Made by a program: the position numbers and the translations under genes. 64,000 nt of DNA from Sinorhizobium sp. BG8 (GTDB taxonomy: Bacteria > Pseudomonadota > Alphaproteobacteria > Rhizobiales > Rhizobiaceae), in contig NZ_CP044012.1 in the NCBI RefSeq assembly GCF_016864555.1, positions 554,501-618,500 of the forward strand, written 5' to 3'. Below, one piece after another: positions 36,901 to 45,811 of this stretch. The notes under the pieces are model-generated. The model was given only the letters and a program-made list of their open reading frames with translations, was not told the DNA's origin and did not search any database. Within the stretch, counting starts at the first letter, position 1; each line of letters starts with the position of its first letter.

Positions 36901-37049
36901 ATCACCATGGTCTTGATGGTGAAGTTGGGATCTTCCTCCCTGCCGAGGCCAACATAGGACACGGCCCCGGCGATCAGGAAGACGATCATGAAGTACCAGA
37001 CGAGCGAACGGTGTTCCAACGCCCAGTCGGAAAGATTAAACGACTTCAC
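33966..37049 (-). CDS. RND-superfamily efflux pump permease (AcrB/HAE1-like), 1027 aa
   Basis: A full-length proton-driven inner-membrane pump subunit with the duplicated RND fold. The TM4 proton-relay pair is in ALGLLVDDAMIAVEMM. The usual TM10 Lys (GLVVKNAIL) is Arg here: GILIRNSVILIVQIEQL. N-terminal RND pattern: LVWYFMIVFLIAGAVSYVGLGREEDPNF and AQWPGASAEEVTKQVTERIEKKVEEL. The start overlaps the upstream adaptor stop by 4 bases. No outer-membrane factor is encoded in the window, so the pump must borrow one. Export of a toxic small molecule is likely, but the substrate is not readable. Confidence 0.95.
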   Translation of the reverse strand: MKSFNLSDWALEHRSLVWYFMIVFLIAGAVSYVGLGREEDPNFTIKTMVIQAQWPGASAEEVTKQVTERIEKKVEELDSLDYTKSITIAGQTTVFVELLATTKAEDVPATWLRIRNMIGDIQGDFPSGVVGPFFNDRFGDVFGNIFAFTSDGLSHRQLRDQVEEARAKVLTVPDVGKVDIVGAQDEVIYLEFSTRKIAALGIDQQAILTTLQAQNAVTQSGFVQAGPEQIALRVSGQFTSEESLSGINLRVNDRFFPLTDVATIRRDYVDPASSFFRFNGEPAIGLAIGMKTGANLLEFGKALEQRMDGIIEELPIGVDVHRVSDQPAVVEEAVSGFTQALFEAIAIVLAISFLSLGFRAGLVVAISIPLVLAITFLVMAYTGISLQRISLGALIIALGLLVDDAMIAVEMMVARLEAGDDLRKAATYVYTSTAFPMLTGTLVTVAGFIPIGLNNSAAGEFTFTLFVVIAVSLVVSWIVAVLFTPLLGVTLLPKSMAKHHEHKGWFAAAFSRMLTVAMRFRWITIAVTLIAFGGSVVGMGFVQQQFFPSSDRPELVVDWSLPQNGSIAETDRQMAQFEKEMLAGNDAVDHWSSYVGQGAPRFLLSFDVQPSTVTFGQTVIVTKGLEVRDTLRAELQAYLKRTFPGTDAYVKLLDIGPPVGKPVQYRISGPDIQTVRSIAQDAAAIVGDNPNLTSVTYDWNEPARVVKVDVLQDKARQLGVTSQDIASALSGIIDGTTVTQVRDDIYLVDVVTRAQGSERGSIETLQNLQLPGSNGSVPLSAVVNFHYDLEQPTIWRRDRIPTITVKGGVVGSMQPATIVAQLAPKMAELEKTLPAGYSIVVGGAVEESAKAQGPIAAVAPLMLFAMATILMIQLQSFHRLFLVFAVAPLALIGVVTALLPSGSPMGFVAILGILALIGILIRNSVILIVQIEQLRSEGVPPWQAVVEATEHRMRPIMLTAAAATLALIPISREIFWGPMAYAMMGGIVVGTILTLLFLPALYVAWFRIKRPAGDAAEPMPEEAVAAH

Positions 37050-38128
37050 TGATTGCGCTCCTGCTCTATTCTCACTTGCTGGCCTTCCGCGAGCCGGTTG
37101 ACACCGGCGACGGCGACGCGGTCCCCCTCCTTGAGGCCGGACAGGATGGCAATCGACGCGCCATTTCCTGCCTCGATCGTCACTGATCGTTTTGCTACCG
37201 TCTTCTTGTCGGGATCGACGATCCAGACGCTTGCCTTCGCCCCCTCGCGAAGGATCGCGGCCTCGGGCAATGAAATGACCGGCGCTCCCTGTGTCGCCGG
37301 CACGACCGAGACGACGGAGCCGAGGCGGAAGGCTTCCGGCGGGCTGTCCAGGGTGATCTTGACGCGTCTCGTACGTGTCGTTGCGTCCGATTCCGGCGCG
37401 ATTTCCCGCACCATTCCCGTGGTCCTGATCGAGGGATCCAGTTGAAGCATGACCGTGAACGGCAGGCCCTTCGTCAGTCCGGAAATCTCGTCCTCGGGCA
37501 CGTCGACCACCACGTCGCGCAGATCCGGGCGGGCAATGGTGATCGCCGTCTGGCCGGCGGAAACGACCTGACCGACCTCGACGGAGGTGCCCGTCACAAC
37601 CCCGTCGAACTCGGCTTCCAGCCAGGCATACCCCAGCTGGTCCCTGGCCTTGTCGAGATTGGCTCGCGCCTTGGCCACCTCGGCCGTGGCGCTGGCGTTC
37701 GCCTGTTCCGCGCTTTCCAGCGCGGCCTGGCTGGCGCTGTTGATTGCCGCGAGCTTTCGCTGCCTCTGCTCGATGACGGAAGCGTTGACGAGCTGGGCCT
37801 CGGCGCTCGAGAGATCCGCCTCGCCGCTCTTCACGGCGAGTTCGAGCGCGAGCGGATCAATCGAAGCGATGACCTGGCCTTTTGTCACGGAGTCACCGAC
37901 ATTGACGTCCCTTCGCATTATTCGGCCAAGGACACGGAATCCGAGGTCTGCCTGGATGCGGGCCTCGACCACGCCGGCAAGGCGGAGGTCGTGAACTGGC
38001 CGGGAGGCGGCGACGACCGACATGACGGGACGAGGTTTGACGGGGGCGGCTGCCTCCCCTTCCGAATCGCATCCTGCGAGCGCGAGCGGCAGGATTGTGA
38101 GCAATACCGTTGTGAAGCGGCCGTTCAT
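37046..38128 (-). CDS. RND efflux periplasmic adaptor lipoprotein (second of two), 360 aa
   Basis: A membrane-fusion protein: signal peptide with lipobox (LLTILPLALAGC), the half-motif lipoyl domain, and an alpha-helical hairpin with coiled-coil character (QRKLAAINSASQAALESAEQANASATAEVAKARANLDKARDQ). The second lipoyl half follows (AEFDGVVTGTSVEVGQVVSAGQ), then beta-barrel and membrane-proximal domains. It overlaps both the first adaptor and the RND permease by 4 bases each. Confidence 0.93.
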   Translation of the reverse strand: MNGRFTTVLLTILPLALAGCDSEGEAAAPVKPRPVMSVVAASRPVHDLRLAGVVEARIQADLGFRVLGRIMRRDVNVGDSVTKGQVIASIDPLALELAVKSGEADLSSAEAQLVNASVIEQRQRKLAAINSASQAALESAEQANASATAEVAKARANLDKARDQLGYAWLEAEFDGVVTGTSVEVGQVVSAGQTAITIARPDLRDVVVDVPEDEISGLTKGLPFTVMLQLDPSIRTTGMVREIAPESDATTRTRRVKITLDSPPEAFRLGSVVSVVPATQGAPVISLPEAAILREGAKASVWIVDPDKKTVAKRSVTIEAGNGASIAILSGLKEGDRVAVAGVNRLAEGQQVRIEQERNQ

Positions 38129-39207
38129 TGCGCGTCCTTTCCAATGATGGAGACTGCTTCTCCCGGCGCGAGCAGCTTGGCGCCGTCGGTCACGACAAGG
38201 TCCTTCGGACGAAGGCCGCCCGTGACGGTAAACCTCTCGGTTTCATAGTCCCCGACCTCGACCTTGCGGAGCGAGACCGTCTTGGTGCCGGGATCGATCA
38301 GCCAGACAGCGGGCTCGCCGCCTACGGAGGCCATGGCGCTCCACGGCAGCACGATCAGCTCGCGCGGCGTATAGGAGAAGACGCCGCTGACCGCCGCGCC
38401 CAGAGGCATGCTATCGCTTTTATCGGCCAGGTCGGCCTTCAAGCGTATGGTACCCGTTGCAGCGTTGATCGTCGGCGCGACTTCCCGCACGGGCGCGGCA
38501 ATCACCCGCGTCCGGTCGGAAAGCAGGGAGACCCCTATCTTGCTGTCGCGCTCGTTGCGAAGCAGCAGGCCCTCGAATACATCGAAGACCGCATCGCGCG
38601 GTCCGTCGTGTGCCAGCGTGAAAATGGATTCGGCCGCCTGAACCACCTGACCGACCTCGGCGTTGCGCGCCGTGATGACGCCGTCGCCGTCAGCATGCAG
38701 CTCCGTGTAGGTTAGCGCATCAACGGCCGTTGCGAGCCCTGTCCTCGCCACGTCGAGCGCTGCCTTCGCCGTGCGGTAGGTTTCTTCCGCATTGTCGTAG
38801 GTTTCCTGGGTACTCACCTTGCTCGCCAGCAGGGACTTCTGCCGCTCCAACGAGAGGGATGCCTGCCTGTATTGTGCTTCTGCGGACTGAACGGTGGCTT
38901 TGGCAACGGCGACGTCGGCGCGCTGCTCCTTCGGATCGATCCTCGCCAGCAGATCACCCGCCTTAACATGGTCACCGACGTTGACGGTCCGTTCGGCGAT
39001 ACGGCCGGCGACACGGAATGACAGCTCCGATGCGACCCGTGCCTTCACCTCACCGGACAGGGTGGCGCTGGTCGTGTAGGTGGCGCTCGCCACTTCCTGG
39101 GCACCGACAAGCTGCGGGATTGTCTTGGCTTCTTCCTCTTGCGGACTGCAAGCGGCGAGCAAGAGCGCCGCGGCGCTCGCGCCGAGAATATTTTTTGCAA
39201 CTTTCAT
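38125..39207 (-). CDS. RND efflux periplasmic adaptor lipoprotein (first of two), 360 aa
   Basis: Also a membrane-fusion protein: MKVAKNILGASAAALLLAAC is the signal with lipobox Cys, then SFRVAGRIAERTVNVGDHVKAGDLLARIDPKEQ (lipoyl), a helical hairpin, and YTELHADGDGVITARNAEVGQVV. I use the ATG at 39207 because it begins the lipoprotein signal; a start at 39258 would bury it. The upstream Shine-Dalgarno is weak. Its divergent neighbour is a TetR regulator across a clear operator. Two adaptors beside one RND gene suggest a hetero-oligomeric adaptor or two interchangeable ones. Confidence 0.92.
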   Translation of the reverse strand: MKVAKNILGASAAALLLAACSPQEEEAKTIPQLVGAQEVASATYTTSATLSGEVKARVASELSFRVAGRIAERTVNVGDHVKAGDLLARIDPKEQRADVAVAKATVQSAEAQYRQASLSLERQKSLLASKVSTQETYDNAEETYRTAKAALDVARTGLATAVDALTYTELHADGDGVITARNAEVGQVVQAAESIFTLAHDGPRDAVFDVFEGLLLRNERDSKIGVSLLSDRTRVIAAPVREVAPTINAATGTIRLKADLADKSDSMPLGAAVSGVFSYTPRELIVLPWSAMASVGGEPAVWLIDPGTKTVSLRKVEVGDYETERFTVTGGLRPKDLVVTDGAKLLAPGEAVSIIGKDAQ

Positions 39208-39263
39208 CTGGTCGACCGTATTGGCGTGGAACGTGGGAGGTACTGTCAGGACCGTCAATACGT

Positions 39264-39283
39264 TTGACTGACTCGTAAGTCAA
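39264..39283. promoter_or_regulatory. TetR-type operator of the RND operon
   Basis: TTGACTGACTCGTAAGTCAA has the inverted half-site TTGACT/AGTCAA with 8 central bases, in the 138-base gap between the first adaptor and the TetR gene. It is the probable repressor site controlling both. Confidence 0.65.
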
Positions 39284-39345
39284 TGAAATAATGTTTCGAG
39301 ATTTTGCCACATCGCGTATCACCTTACGGGGAGGCAAGGAGCAAG

Positions 39346-39975
39346 ATGACAGACAAAAAGCAGGCGGGCGTCAGGGCTCAACGCAAGGCGGAGCGACCCG
39401 GGGAAATTCTAGACGCGGCCTTCGAGGAGTTCGTGGAAAACGGCTATGCCGCGACAAGGGTCGAGGACATTGCCGCCCGCATCGGCGTGACCAAGGGTAC
39501 GGTCTATTTCTACTTCGAGACCAAGGAAATCCTGTTCGAGGAAATGCTTCGGCACATCTCGGTTCCGTTTTCGGACCTGAAACAGGAATTGGGCACCCTT
39601 ACGGGCAGCTATCAGGAGAAGATCAAGGCCTTTGCCCGCCTGATCTATGATAGGATCTCGACGGATCGGAACTCGCGCGAGTTGCTGCGCTTCATCATCG
39701 CCGAGGGCGCGCGCTTCCCTCAGGCAGCCGACCGGCACTACGAGGAACACATCGTCCCCATGTTCGATGCGGCACGGGAGTTGCTTGAGGCCGGCGTAGC
39801 GGCGGGTGAACTGAGGAACTCGCCGGTGGTCAGGATTCCGGAAATCGCGTTCAGCCCGACGATGCTCCTGATGGTGTGGCAGATGATCTTTTCCGACAGG
39901 AGGCCTCACGATGTGGAAGCCTTCATCGACGCCCACCTCGATCTCATGATGAATGGGCTGGTTGCCCGAAACTGA
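39346..39975 (+). CDS. TetR/AcrR-family transcriptional repressor, 209 aa
   Basis: The N-terminal DNA-binding domain shows EILDAAFEEFVENGYAATRV followed by IAARIGVTKGTVYFYFETKEILFEEML, the TetR helix-turn-helix and helix 4 pattern. The C-terminal ligand domain holds ELLRFIIAEGARFPQAADRHYE, typical of AcrR-like regulators of RND pumps. AAGGAG precedes the ATG at 39346. It is divergent from the RND operon across a 20-base inverted repeat and presumably releases it when it binds the pump substrate. Confidence 0.92.
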   Translation: MTDKKQAGVRAQRKAERPGEILDAAFEEFVENGYAATRVEDIAARIGVTKGTVYFYFETKEILFEEMLRHISVPFSDLKQELGTLTGSYQEKIKAFARLIYDRISTDRNSRELLRFIIAEGARFPQAADRHYEEHIVPMFDAARELLEAGVAAGELRNSPVVRIPEIAFSPTMLLMVWQMIFSDRRPHDVEAFIDAHLDLMMNGLVARN

Positions 39976-40248
39976 CAGTGCGGTGACCTGCCTACGACGG
40001 ATCGAAAGCGATCGGCTCCGGGTCGAGGCATGCCCGCACTTTACGCGTCACTTGCGGTCCGCAGACTCGACCGGCCCATACAACGGAAGCACAACGGCTT
40101 TCCTTATAGGCCCTTTATCTGGGGGCCATCCCCGGTCTATACCCGCGGCGAAAGAGGTCTCACACGGTCATATCCCGAAGCACAATTCGAGAGACGGATC
40201 GGGCCGGTGGGTTCCAAAATCGCCAGCGAATTCATACCGAGGTTTTCA

Positions 40249-40830
40249 ATGCGGCTGCTCAGCGCGAACAATCATCAAGAAATGCCCTGGAAGAACGGCC
40301 TGGGCGTGACCCGAGAAGTCATCGCCTGCCCGGCGCCGCATGATCCGGCGGTGTTTCTTTGGCGCATCAGCCTGGCCACGGTGCGCGGGTCCGGACCGTT
40401 TTCTCTCTTCCCGGGCATCGACCGCACCATTGCCGTCCTGAGGGGGGACGGAATGCAGCTGACCGCTGACGGGGAGACACAGTCGCCGCTCACCCAGCAG
40501 GCCGACCCTTACCGCTTCGCGGGAGAGGCTGTCGTCCACGCCGAAAGCCTTGGCGGCGAGACAACCGACCTTAACGTCATGACCCTGCGCACGAACTATC
40601 GCCACACCCTTCGGCGACTTGCCATCAACGGAACTGTCGAGGTCGCGATCGAGAGTCCAGAGGCCTGCATCGTGTTCAACGGGGCAGTGCGCGTCGAGGA
40701 CGAAGGCAACGTTCTGTCCGCAGCCTCAATGGACGCGGTGGTGGATCTCGTGCAGGGCCAGTCCCTCCGCCTTTCCGCTGACATCCCCGCCGACGTTTTC
40801 CTCGTCTCGCTCGAACGCGTTGCAGGCTAG
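40249..40830 (+). CDS. hutD: HutD/Ves-family protein, 193 aa
   Basis: Belongs to the HutD family (cupin fold): MPWKNGLGVTREVIACP near the N-terminus, FLWRISLATVRGSGPFSLFPGIDRTIAVLRGDGM, and TTDLNVMTLR. HutD is associated with histidine utilisation in pseudomonads, where it is proposed to tune Hut flux, possibly by binding a pathway metabolite. The ATG at 40249 has GAGG upstream; the frame remains open upstream without support. It is separated from hutIHGU by the cyclase and RND genes, and its 273-base upstream gap shows no HutC-type core, so hut co-regulation is not evident. Confidence 0.85.
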   Translation: MRLLSANNHQEMPWKNGLGVTREVIACPAPHDPAVFLWRISLATVRGSGPFSLFPGIDRTIAVLRGDGMQLTADGETQSPLTQQADPYRFAGEAVVHAESLGGETTDLNVMTLRTNYRHTLRRLAINGTVEVAIESPEACIVFNGAVRVEDEGNVLSAASMDAVVDLVQGQSLRLSADIPADVFLVSLERVAG

Positions 40831-40842
40831 TGGCAGCGACCG

Positions 40843-40858
40843 GGCGGCCGAAGCCGCC
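40843..40858. terminator. Short GC hairpin between hutD and the oxoprolinase
   Basis: GGCGGC and GCCGCC pair with a CGAA tetraloop in the 42-base gap between convergent genes. A stable tetraloop hairpin without a T-run, it is a plausible bidirectional terminator. Confidence 0.4.
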
Positions 40859-40872
40859 GGGGCGGCTGGACC

Positions 40873-43800
40873 TCACGCACGTCCATATCCCCCCGGCGTC
40901 GGCGTGGTCACGGTAACGGCATCGCCCGCTTCCAGCACGGTCTGATCGCAGGCCTTGAGCGTCTCGACCGTGCCATCGCCGCGGCGGACCTGCGTACTAC
41001 CCGGCTCGCCGTCCCCTCCGCCGTCAAGCCCGCGCGGCGGACGAGAACGGTGGGAGGAAAGGATCGCGCACTCCATTCTCTCGAGGAAGCGGAGAGTGCG
41101 CACCGTGCCGTCGCCCGCGGACCACTTCCCCTTTCCGCCGGAGTTCTCGCGAATGCGGAAATCCTCGAGAAGTACCGGGAAGCGCAGTTCCAGAATCTCC
41201 GGATCGGTCAACCGTGAATTGGTCATGTGAGTGTGCACGCCGGACGTGCCGGGAAATCCGCGGCCGCTGTTCATGCGGCCCGCCGGTGAGCCCGAGCAGA
41301 TCGTCTCGTAGTACTGGTAGGTCGCATTGCCGAAAGTAAGGTTGTTCATGGTGCCCTGCGCATTGGCGAGGGCACCCATTGCGGCGAACAGGGCATTGGT
41401 CACGTGTTGTGACGTCTCCACGTTTCCGGCGACGACGGCGGCAGGATAGGACGGCTTCAGCATGCACCCGTCCGGTATGACGATCCTGATCGGGCGCAGG
41501 CACCCGGCATTCATCGGGATCATGTCCTCGACCATCACGCGGAAGGCATAGAGAACCGCGGCACGGGCCACCGGTTCGGGTGCATTGAAGTTGTTTTTCA
41601 TGACCGGGGACGTGCCGGTGAAATCAACCGTCGCCTCGCGCCGTTGCCTGTCCACGGAGATCCTGACCCTGATCACCTGCCCCGTATCGGTCGGATATTC
41701 GCAGGCACTTTCGTCGGGCAGGAGCGACAGCACCCTGCGTACACTCTCGGCGGCATTGTCCTGGACATGCCCCATATAGGCCTCCACGACATCGAGCCCG
41801 AAATGCGCGATCACCCGGCGCAACTCCCCGACGCCCTTCTCGTTGGCGGCTATCTGCGCCTTCAGATCGGCAATGTTCTGCTGGGGGTTGCGCGCCGGAT
41901 AGGGATGGTCCGTCAAGAGCTGCCTAAGTTCGTCCTCGCGGAACCGCCCTTGTTCGACGAGAAGGAAATTGTCGAACAGGACCCCCTCCTCGTCCACGGT
42001 CGTCGCAAGTGGCGTCATGGAACCGGGTGCCGTGCCGCCGACATCGGCATGGTGACCACGCGAAGCGACATAGAACAGGATCTCCCTGCCCGCCTCGTCG
42101 AAGACCGGCGTGACGGCGGTAATGTCGGGCAGATGCGTTCCGCCGTTATACGGCGCATTCAGGGCATAGACATCGCCGGGCCGAATCCTGCCTTCGTTCA
42201 ACCGGATGATGGTTTCGACAGAGCGATCCATCGAACCGAGATGCACCGGCATATGCGGCGCATTGGCGACGAGAGCGCCGGTGCGATCGAAGACCGCGCA
42301 GGAGAAATCGAGACGCTCCTTGATGTTGACCGAATAGGCCGTGTTCTGAAGCGTCACGCCCATCTGCTCGGCAATCGACATGAAAAGATTGTTGAACACC
42401 TCGAGCATGACCGGATCGGCTTCGGTGCCGAGAGCCGCCTGCCGCCGCTTCTTCTCGATACGCCGCATGACCACATGATCCTTGGCGGTGATCGTCGCCT
42501 GCCAGCCCGGTTCCACCACGATGGTCTGGTTCTTCTCGACGACCAGGGCCGGTCCCGACAGGCGATGACCGGGGCGAAGGTCATCCCGAAAGAATATTCC
42601 CGCGTCGTGCCAGGCTCCCTCGGTGAAGATCCTGCGCGTCTGCGTCGACAATGCCTCGGCTTCGTGGAGGGGCAGGTCCTCTTCGCCAAGCCCCCTTCCC
42701 CCGCCGTCCTGGCCTTCCACGGCGACGAGTTCCACGATCATCGCCTTGTCCGTGTAGACGAAGCCGAACTGCGCCTTGTGCAACGCCTCGAAATCCCGGC
42801 GCGCCTGATCGAGCGAGCCCGTCTCGAAGCCCACCGGCAGCGCCGTATCGGTGCCGTCATAGCGCATATGCAGAATTGCCCGCGTACGGACCTCGGCTCC
42901 AACGATCCCCTGCCCTTCGAGTTCGGCGAGCACGCCGCCGCGAAGCTCCTCGATCAGCGCGTCGATGGTGGGAAGGGTCGCCTCGGCGACAGGCCTTATC
43001 AGCGCCTGCTGGCGCGAGGCGAAGACCGAGGACAGTCCGATGCCGTATGCCGAGAGAAGCCCCGAGAAGGGATGGATCAGCACCGCCTCCATGCCGAGTG
43101 CATCGGCGACGAGGCAGGCATGCTGTCCACCAGCGCCCCCGAAGCAGTTGAGGAGATACTCGGTGACGTCGTATCCGCGCTGCACCGAGATCTTCTTGAT
43201 CGCATTCGCCATGTTCTCGACAGCGACAGTGATGAAGCCTTCCGCGACGCTCTCGGCGCTGCGGCCGTCGCCGATCTCGCTCGCGAGGGCCTCGAAGCGC
43301 GCGCGCACGACAGTGGCATCCAGCGGCAGGTTCTGGTCCGGCCCGAAGATTGCGGGGAAGAACTCGGGCTGCAACTTGCCGAGCATGACGTTGGCATCGG
43401 TAACTGCGAGCGGTCCGCCGCGCCGGTAGCAGGCGGGTCCCGGATCCGCGCCGGCGGAATCCGGACCGGCTCGGAAGCGACCGGCCTCGTAGTGAAGAAT
43501 GGATCCGCCGCCGGCCGCGACCGTGTGGATGCGCATCATCGGCGCGCGGATGCGCACGCCCGCGACCTCCGTGTCGAAGGCGCGCTCATACTCGCCGTCA
43601 TAGTGGGCGACATCCGTGGAGGTCCCGCCCATGTCGAAGCCGATCACCTTGTCATAGCCCGCGAGCTTGGCAGTCTCGACCATTCCTACGACGCCACCTG
43701 CGGGACCGGACAGAAGGGCATCCTTTCCCTGGAAGAGATCCGCGGCCGTCAGTCCGCCGGACGACATCATGAACATCAGCCGCGGCGATCCCTCGGCATC

Positions 43801-44526
43801 GACCTGACCGGGCGATGCATCGCCGGGCCCCACGCCGAGCTGCTCAGCCACCTGGCGCACATAGCGGCCAAGGATCGGCGACAGATAGGCATCGACCACG
43901 GATGTGTCGCCACGCCCGACGAGCTTGACCAGCGGAGAAACCTTGTGGCTCACCGAAATCTGGGTAAAGCCGATCGATTGGCAGAGGGCAGCCATCCTGA
44001 GTTCGTGTTCCGGGTACTTCCATGCGTGCATGAAGACGATCGCTACCGCATCGATGCCGTCTCCCTTGGCCCTGGCGACTTCGGCCTCGATGGTGGCGAC
44101 ATCGAGATCCCGTTCCACCGTTCCGTCAACCCGGACGCGCTCGTCTATCTCGATGACGCGCTCATAAATCTGCTCGGGGAGGATGATCTCCTTGGCGAAG
44201 ATATCCGGGCGCGCCTGGTAGGCGATGCGCAGTGCGTCGCGGAAGCCTTTGGTGATCAGGAGAAGGACACGGTCGCCCTTGCGCTCGAGAAGGGCGTTCG
44301 TGGCAACCGTCGTGCCCATCTTGATATCGCCCACGCGTCCCGACGGGATGGGATCCCCCGCCTTCACGCCGAGCAGCGAGCGGATGCCCTCGATCGCCGC
44401 ATCCCTGTAGGCTTCCGGATTCTCGGAAAGTAGCTTTCTCGGGTGAAGGGCACCCGACGGATCGCGACCGATGACATCGGTGAATGTGCCGCCACGATCG
44501 ATCCAGAAATCCCACTTTCCGCTCAT
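40873..44526 (-). CDS. 5-oxoprolinase (ATP-hydrolysing), fused HyuA-HyuB type, 1217 aa
   Basis: Hydrolyses 5-oxoproline to glutamate (or acts on a related hydantoin or cyclic amide) using ATP. The N-terminal half is hydantoinase A/oxoprolinase: [15 protein letters not shown] (ATP-binding), [22 protein letters not shown], and [22 protein letters not shown] with [11 protein letters not shown]. The C-terminal half (from about residue 700) is hydantoinase [43 protein letters not shown], and [17 protein letters not shown]. Length and fusion match eukaryote-like OPLAH. I use the ATG at 44526, preceded by GCGGAG; an earlier in-frame start at 44565 lies within the divergent promoter. The MarR-like gene across an inverted repeat is the likely regulator. 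Confidence 0.9.
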   Translation of the reverse strand: MSGKWDFWIDRGGTFTDVIGRDPSGALHPRKLLSENPEAYRDAAIEGIRSLLGVKAGDPIPSGRVGDIKMGTTVATNALLERKGDRVLLLITKGFRDALRIAYQARPDIFAKEIILPEQIYERVIEIDERVRVDGTVERDLDVATIEAEVARAKGDGIDAVAIVFMHAWKYPEHELRMAALCQSIGFTQISVSHKVSPLVKLVGRGDTSVVDAYLSPILGRYVRQVAEQLGVGPGDASPGQVDAEGSPRLMFMMSSGGLTAADLFQGKDALLSGPAGGVVGMVETAKLAGYDKVIGFDMGGTSTDVAHYDGEYERAFDTEVAGVRIRAPMMRIHTVAAGGGSILHYEAGRFRAGPDSAGADPGPACYRRGGPLAVTDANVMLGKLQPEFFPAIFGPDQNLPLDATVVRARFEALASEIGDGRSAESVAEGFITVAVENMANAIKKISVQRGYDVTEYLLNCFGGAGGQHACLVADALGMEAVLIHPFSGLLSAYGIGLSSVFASRQQALIRPVAEATLPTIDALIEELRGGVLAELEGQGIVGAEVRTRAILHMRYDGTDTALPVGFETGSLDQARRDFEALHKAQFGFVYTDKAMIVELVAVEGQDGGGRGLGEEDLPLHEAEALSTQTRRIFTEGAWHDAGIFFRDDLRPGHRLSGPALVVEKNQTIVVEPGWQATITAKDHVVMRRIEKKRRQAALGTEADPVMLEVFNNLFMSIAEQMGVTLQNTAYSVNIKERLDFSCAVFDRTGALVANAPHMPVHLGSMDRSVETIIRLNEGRIRPGDVYALNAPYNGGTHLPDITAVTPVFDEAGREILFYVASRGHHADVGGTAPGSMTPLATTVDEEGVLFDNFLLVEQGRFREDELRQLLTDHPYPARNPQQNIADLKAQIAANEKGVGELRRVIAHFGLDVVEAYMGHVQDNAAESVRRVLSLLPDESACEYPTDTGQVIRVRISVDRQRREATVDFTGTSPVMKNNFNAPEPVARAAVLYAFRVMVEDMIPMNAGCLRPIRIVIPDGCMLKPSYPAAVVAGNVETSQHVTNALFAAMGALANAQGTMNNLTFGNATYQYYETICSGSPAGRMNSGRGFPGTSGVHTHMTNSRLTDPEILELRFPVLLEDFRIRENSGGKGKWSAGDGTVRTLRFLERMECAILSSHRSRPPRGLDGGGDGEPGSTQVRRGDGTVETLKACDQTVLEAGDAVTVTTPTPGGYGRA

Positions 44527-44559
44527 TTCGAAACTCCGCGACTGCATGGAAACTAAGGA

Positions 44560-44592
44560 TGACATAACGTGCCAAATGCCGTTATTATGTCA
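44560..44592. promoter_or_regulatory. Inverted repeat in the oxoprolinase / MarR-like divergent promoter
   Basis: TGACATAACG (44560-44569) and CGTTATTATGTCA (44580-44592) are inverted near-copies around a 10-base spacer. They lie in the 104-base gap between the two divergent genes. It is the likely operator of the MarR-like regulator. Confidence 0.6.
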
Positions 44593-44630
44593 ACAAAATA
44601 TCGATATATTCTCGATGAGAAAGGCAATCA

Positions 44631-45152
44631 ATGAACAGTCCTCCGTTTTCCATCGGCCCGATCGTGTCGTCCTCACATCTGGCGAAAGGCGAGATGCCGG
44701 CCCTGTCGGAAGTGGAATTCGCGCTGACTGTCACCGGCAATGCCTTCCATCGCTGGATCGTTCGCTGCATGGCGGCGGCAGGTTATCCCGGTCTCGGGCA
44801 CATAGAGGTGCTGATCCTGCACGCCACCAATCATCGGGAACGCGAGAAATCGCTTTCGGACCTGTGCGTCATGCTCAATATCGAGGATACCCATGTCGTA
44901 ACATACGCCGCAAAGAAGCTGGAAGGCAGCGGTCTCATCACGACCGGCAGGCGCGGCAAGGAAAAGACACTGAAGGTAACCGAGGCCGGTGCGGATGCCT
45001 GCGAGCGCTACGGGCAGATGCGGGAGGCCCTCCTCGTCTCGGGCATGAAGACCTTGCGGCTCGACGAGGAGGAGATGAGCAAGCTTGCCGCCCTCATGCG
45101 CGTCCTTTCCGGTCAGTACGATCAGGCGGCTCGCGGCGCGGCCAGCATGTAG
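44631..45152 (+). CDS. MarR-type winged-helix DNA-binding regulator, 173 aa
   Basis: The centre holds a winged helix: LGHIEVLILHATNHREREKS, LSDLCVMLNIEDTHVVTYAAK, KLEGSGLITTGRRGKEKTLKV and TEAGADACERYGQMREALL, which fits the MarR/HTH_27 pattern. The N-terminus is a short helix with LSEVEFALTVTGNAFHRWIV, which resembles the dimerisation helix of MarR-type proteins. It is transcribed divergently from the 5-oxoprolinase gene over an inverted repeat and probably controls it. The effector may be oxoproline or a hydantoin, on inference from position. Confidence 0.85.
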   Translation: MNSPPFSIGPIVSSSHLAKGEMPALSEVEFALTVTGNAFHRWIVRCMAAAGYPGLGHIEVLILHATNHREREKSLSDLCVMLNIEDTHVVTYAAKKLEGSGLITTGRRGKEKTLKVTEAGADACERYGQMREALLVSGMKTLRLDEEEMSKLAALMRVLSGQYDQAARGAASM

Positions 45153-45234
45153 CCGCGCTATTCCCGACAATGGCGTCGCTCGTCAGCGAAATGAGTTCGA
45201 TGCGGTTGCGGACTCTTCCTTCCAGCCCCTTCCT

Positions 45235-45624
45235 TTACAGCGACCCTTCCGCTCCGCGCTCGCTTTTCTCCTTCGCCCTTTCCGACAGAAGCTTGCTCAA
45301 GCGCAGGAGTTCCTCCTCGTCCAGCCGCTCGACGCCGACGAACCGGTTTTCCGCATGGCTCGTCAGGATCAATTCGTCCAGCTTGGTCTGCAATGCCTTG
45401 CCGTCTCGGTTCTGGGTGTTCTGAAGGATGAAGACCATCAGGAAGGTGACGATGGTCGTGCTCGTGTTGACGATGAGCTGCCAGGTCTCCGAATAGCCGA
45501 AGATTGGTCCTGACGCGCCCCACACCACGATCGCCGTTGCCGCCAGGATGAAGGTGCCCGGCCTGCCGGCGATCTCCGCGACATGGTTGGAAAACTTGAC
45601 GAACATGTGCTGCAAATTTTTCAT
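45235..45624 (-). CDS. Low-affinity iron permease-family membrane protein, 129 aa
   Basis: Two hydrophobic helices (FILAATAIVVWGASGPIFG and WQLIVNTSTTIVTFLMVFIL) are followed by QNTQNRDGKALQTKLDELIL, the conserved signature of the low-affinity iron permease family (PF04120). A charged C-terminal tail follows (LDEEELLRLSKLLSERAKEK). GGGAGG precedes the ATG at 45624. Despite the family name, metal transport has not been shown for most bacterial members. It is flanked by short gaps and probably forms a single-gene unit convergent with the MarR-like gene. Confidence 0.82.
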   Translation of the reverse strand: MKNLQHMFVKFSNHVAEIAGRPGTFILAATAIVVWGASGPIFGYSETWQLIVNTSTTIVTFLMVFILQNTQNRDGKALQTKLDELILTSHAENRFVGVERLDEEELLRLSKLLSERAKEKSERGAEGSL

Positions 45625-45811
45625 GGCAAGCCTCCCTGCGGCAAACAATCCCGGACCTGGTTGCCTCGCCCTCTACCGGTTGACGTCGGCACAAGTCTCG
45701 GCCTTCCGAAGTGGAGACAAGCGAACGAGCGCGGCCACTCCCTTTCAGGTCCAGCTTGATAATATCCGGGTGCTTCATTCGGTTCCGCAGGGGTTGCGGG
45801 AATAGCGCGCG

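Noticed and set aside
35280-37052. 590-codon plus-strand frame over the RND permease
   Set aside because: It is antisense to a full-length RND protein; the encoded Gly/Asp/His-rich text has no domain pattern.
41644-44433. 929-codon plus-strand frame over the oxoprolinase
   Set aside because: It is antisense to a gene with complete HyuA and HyuB motifs.
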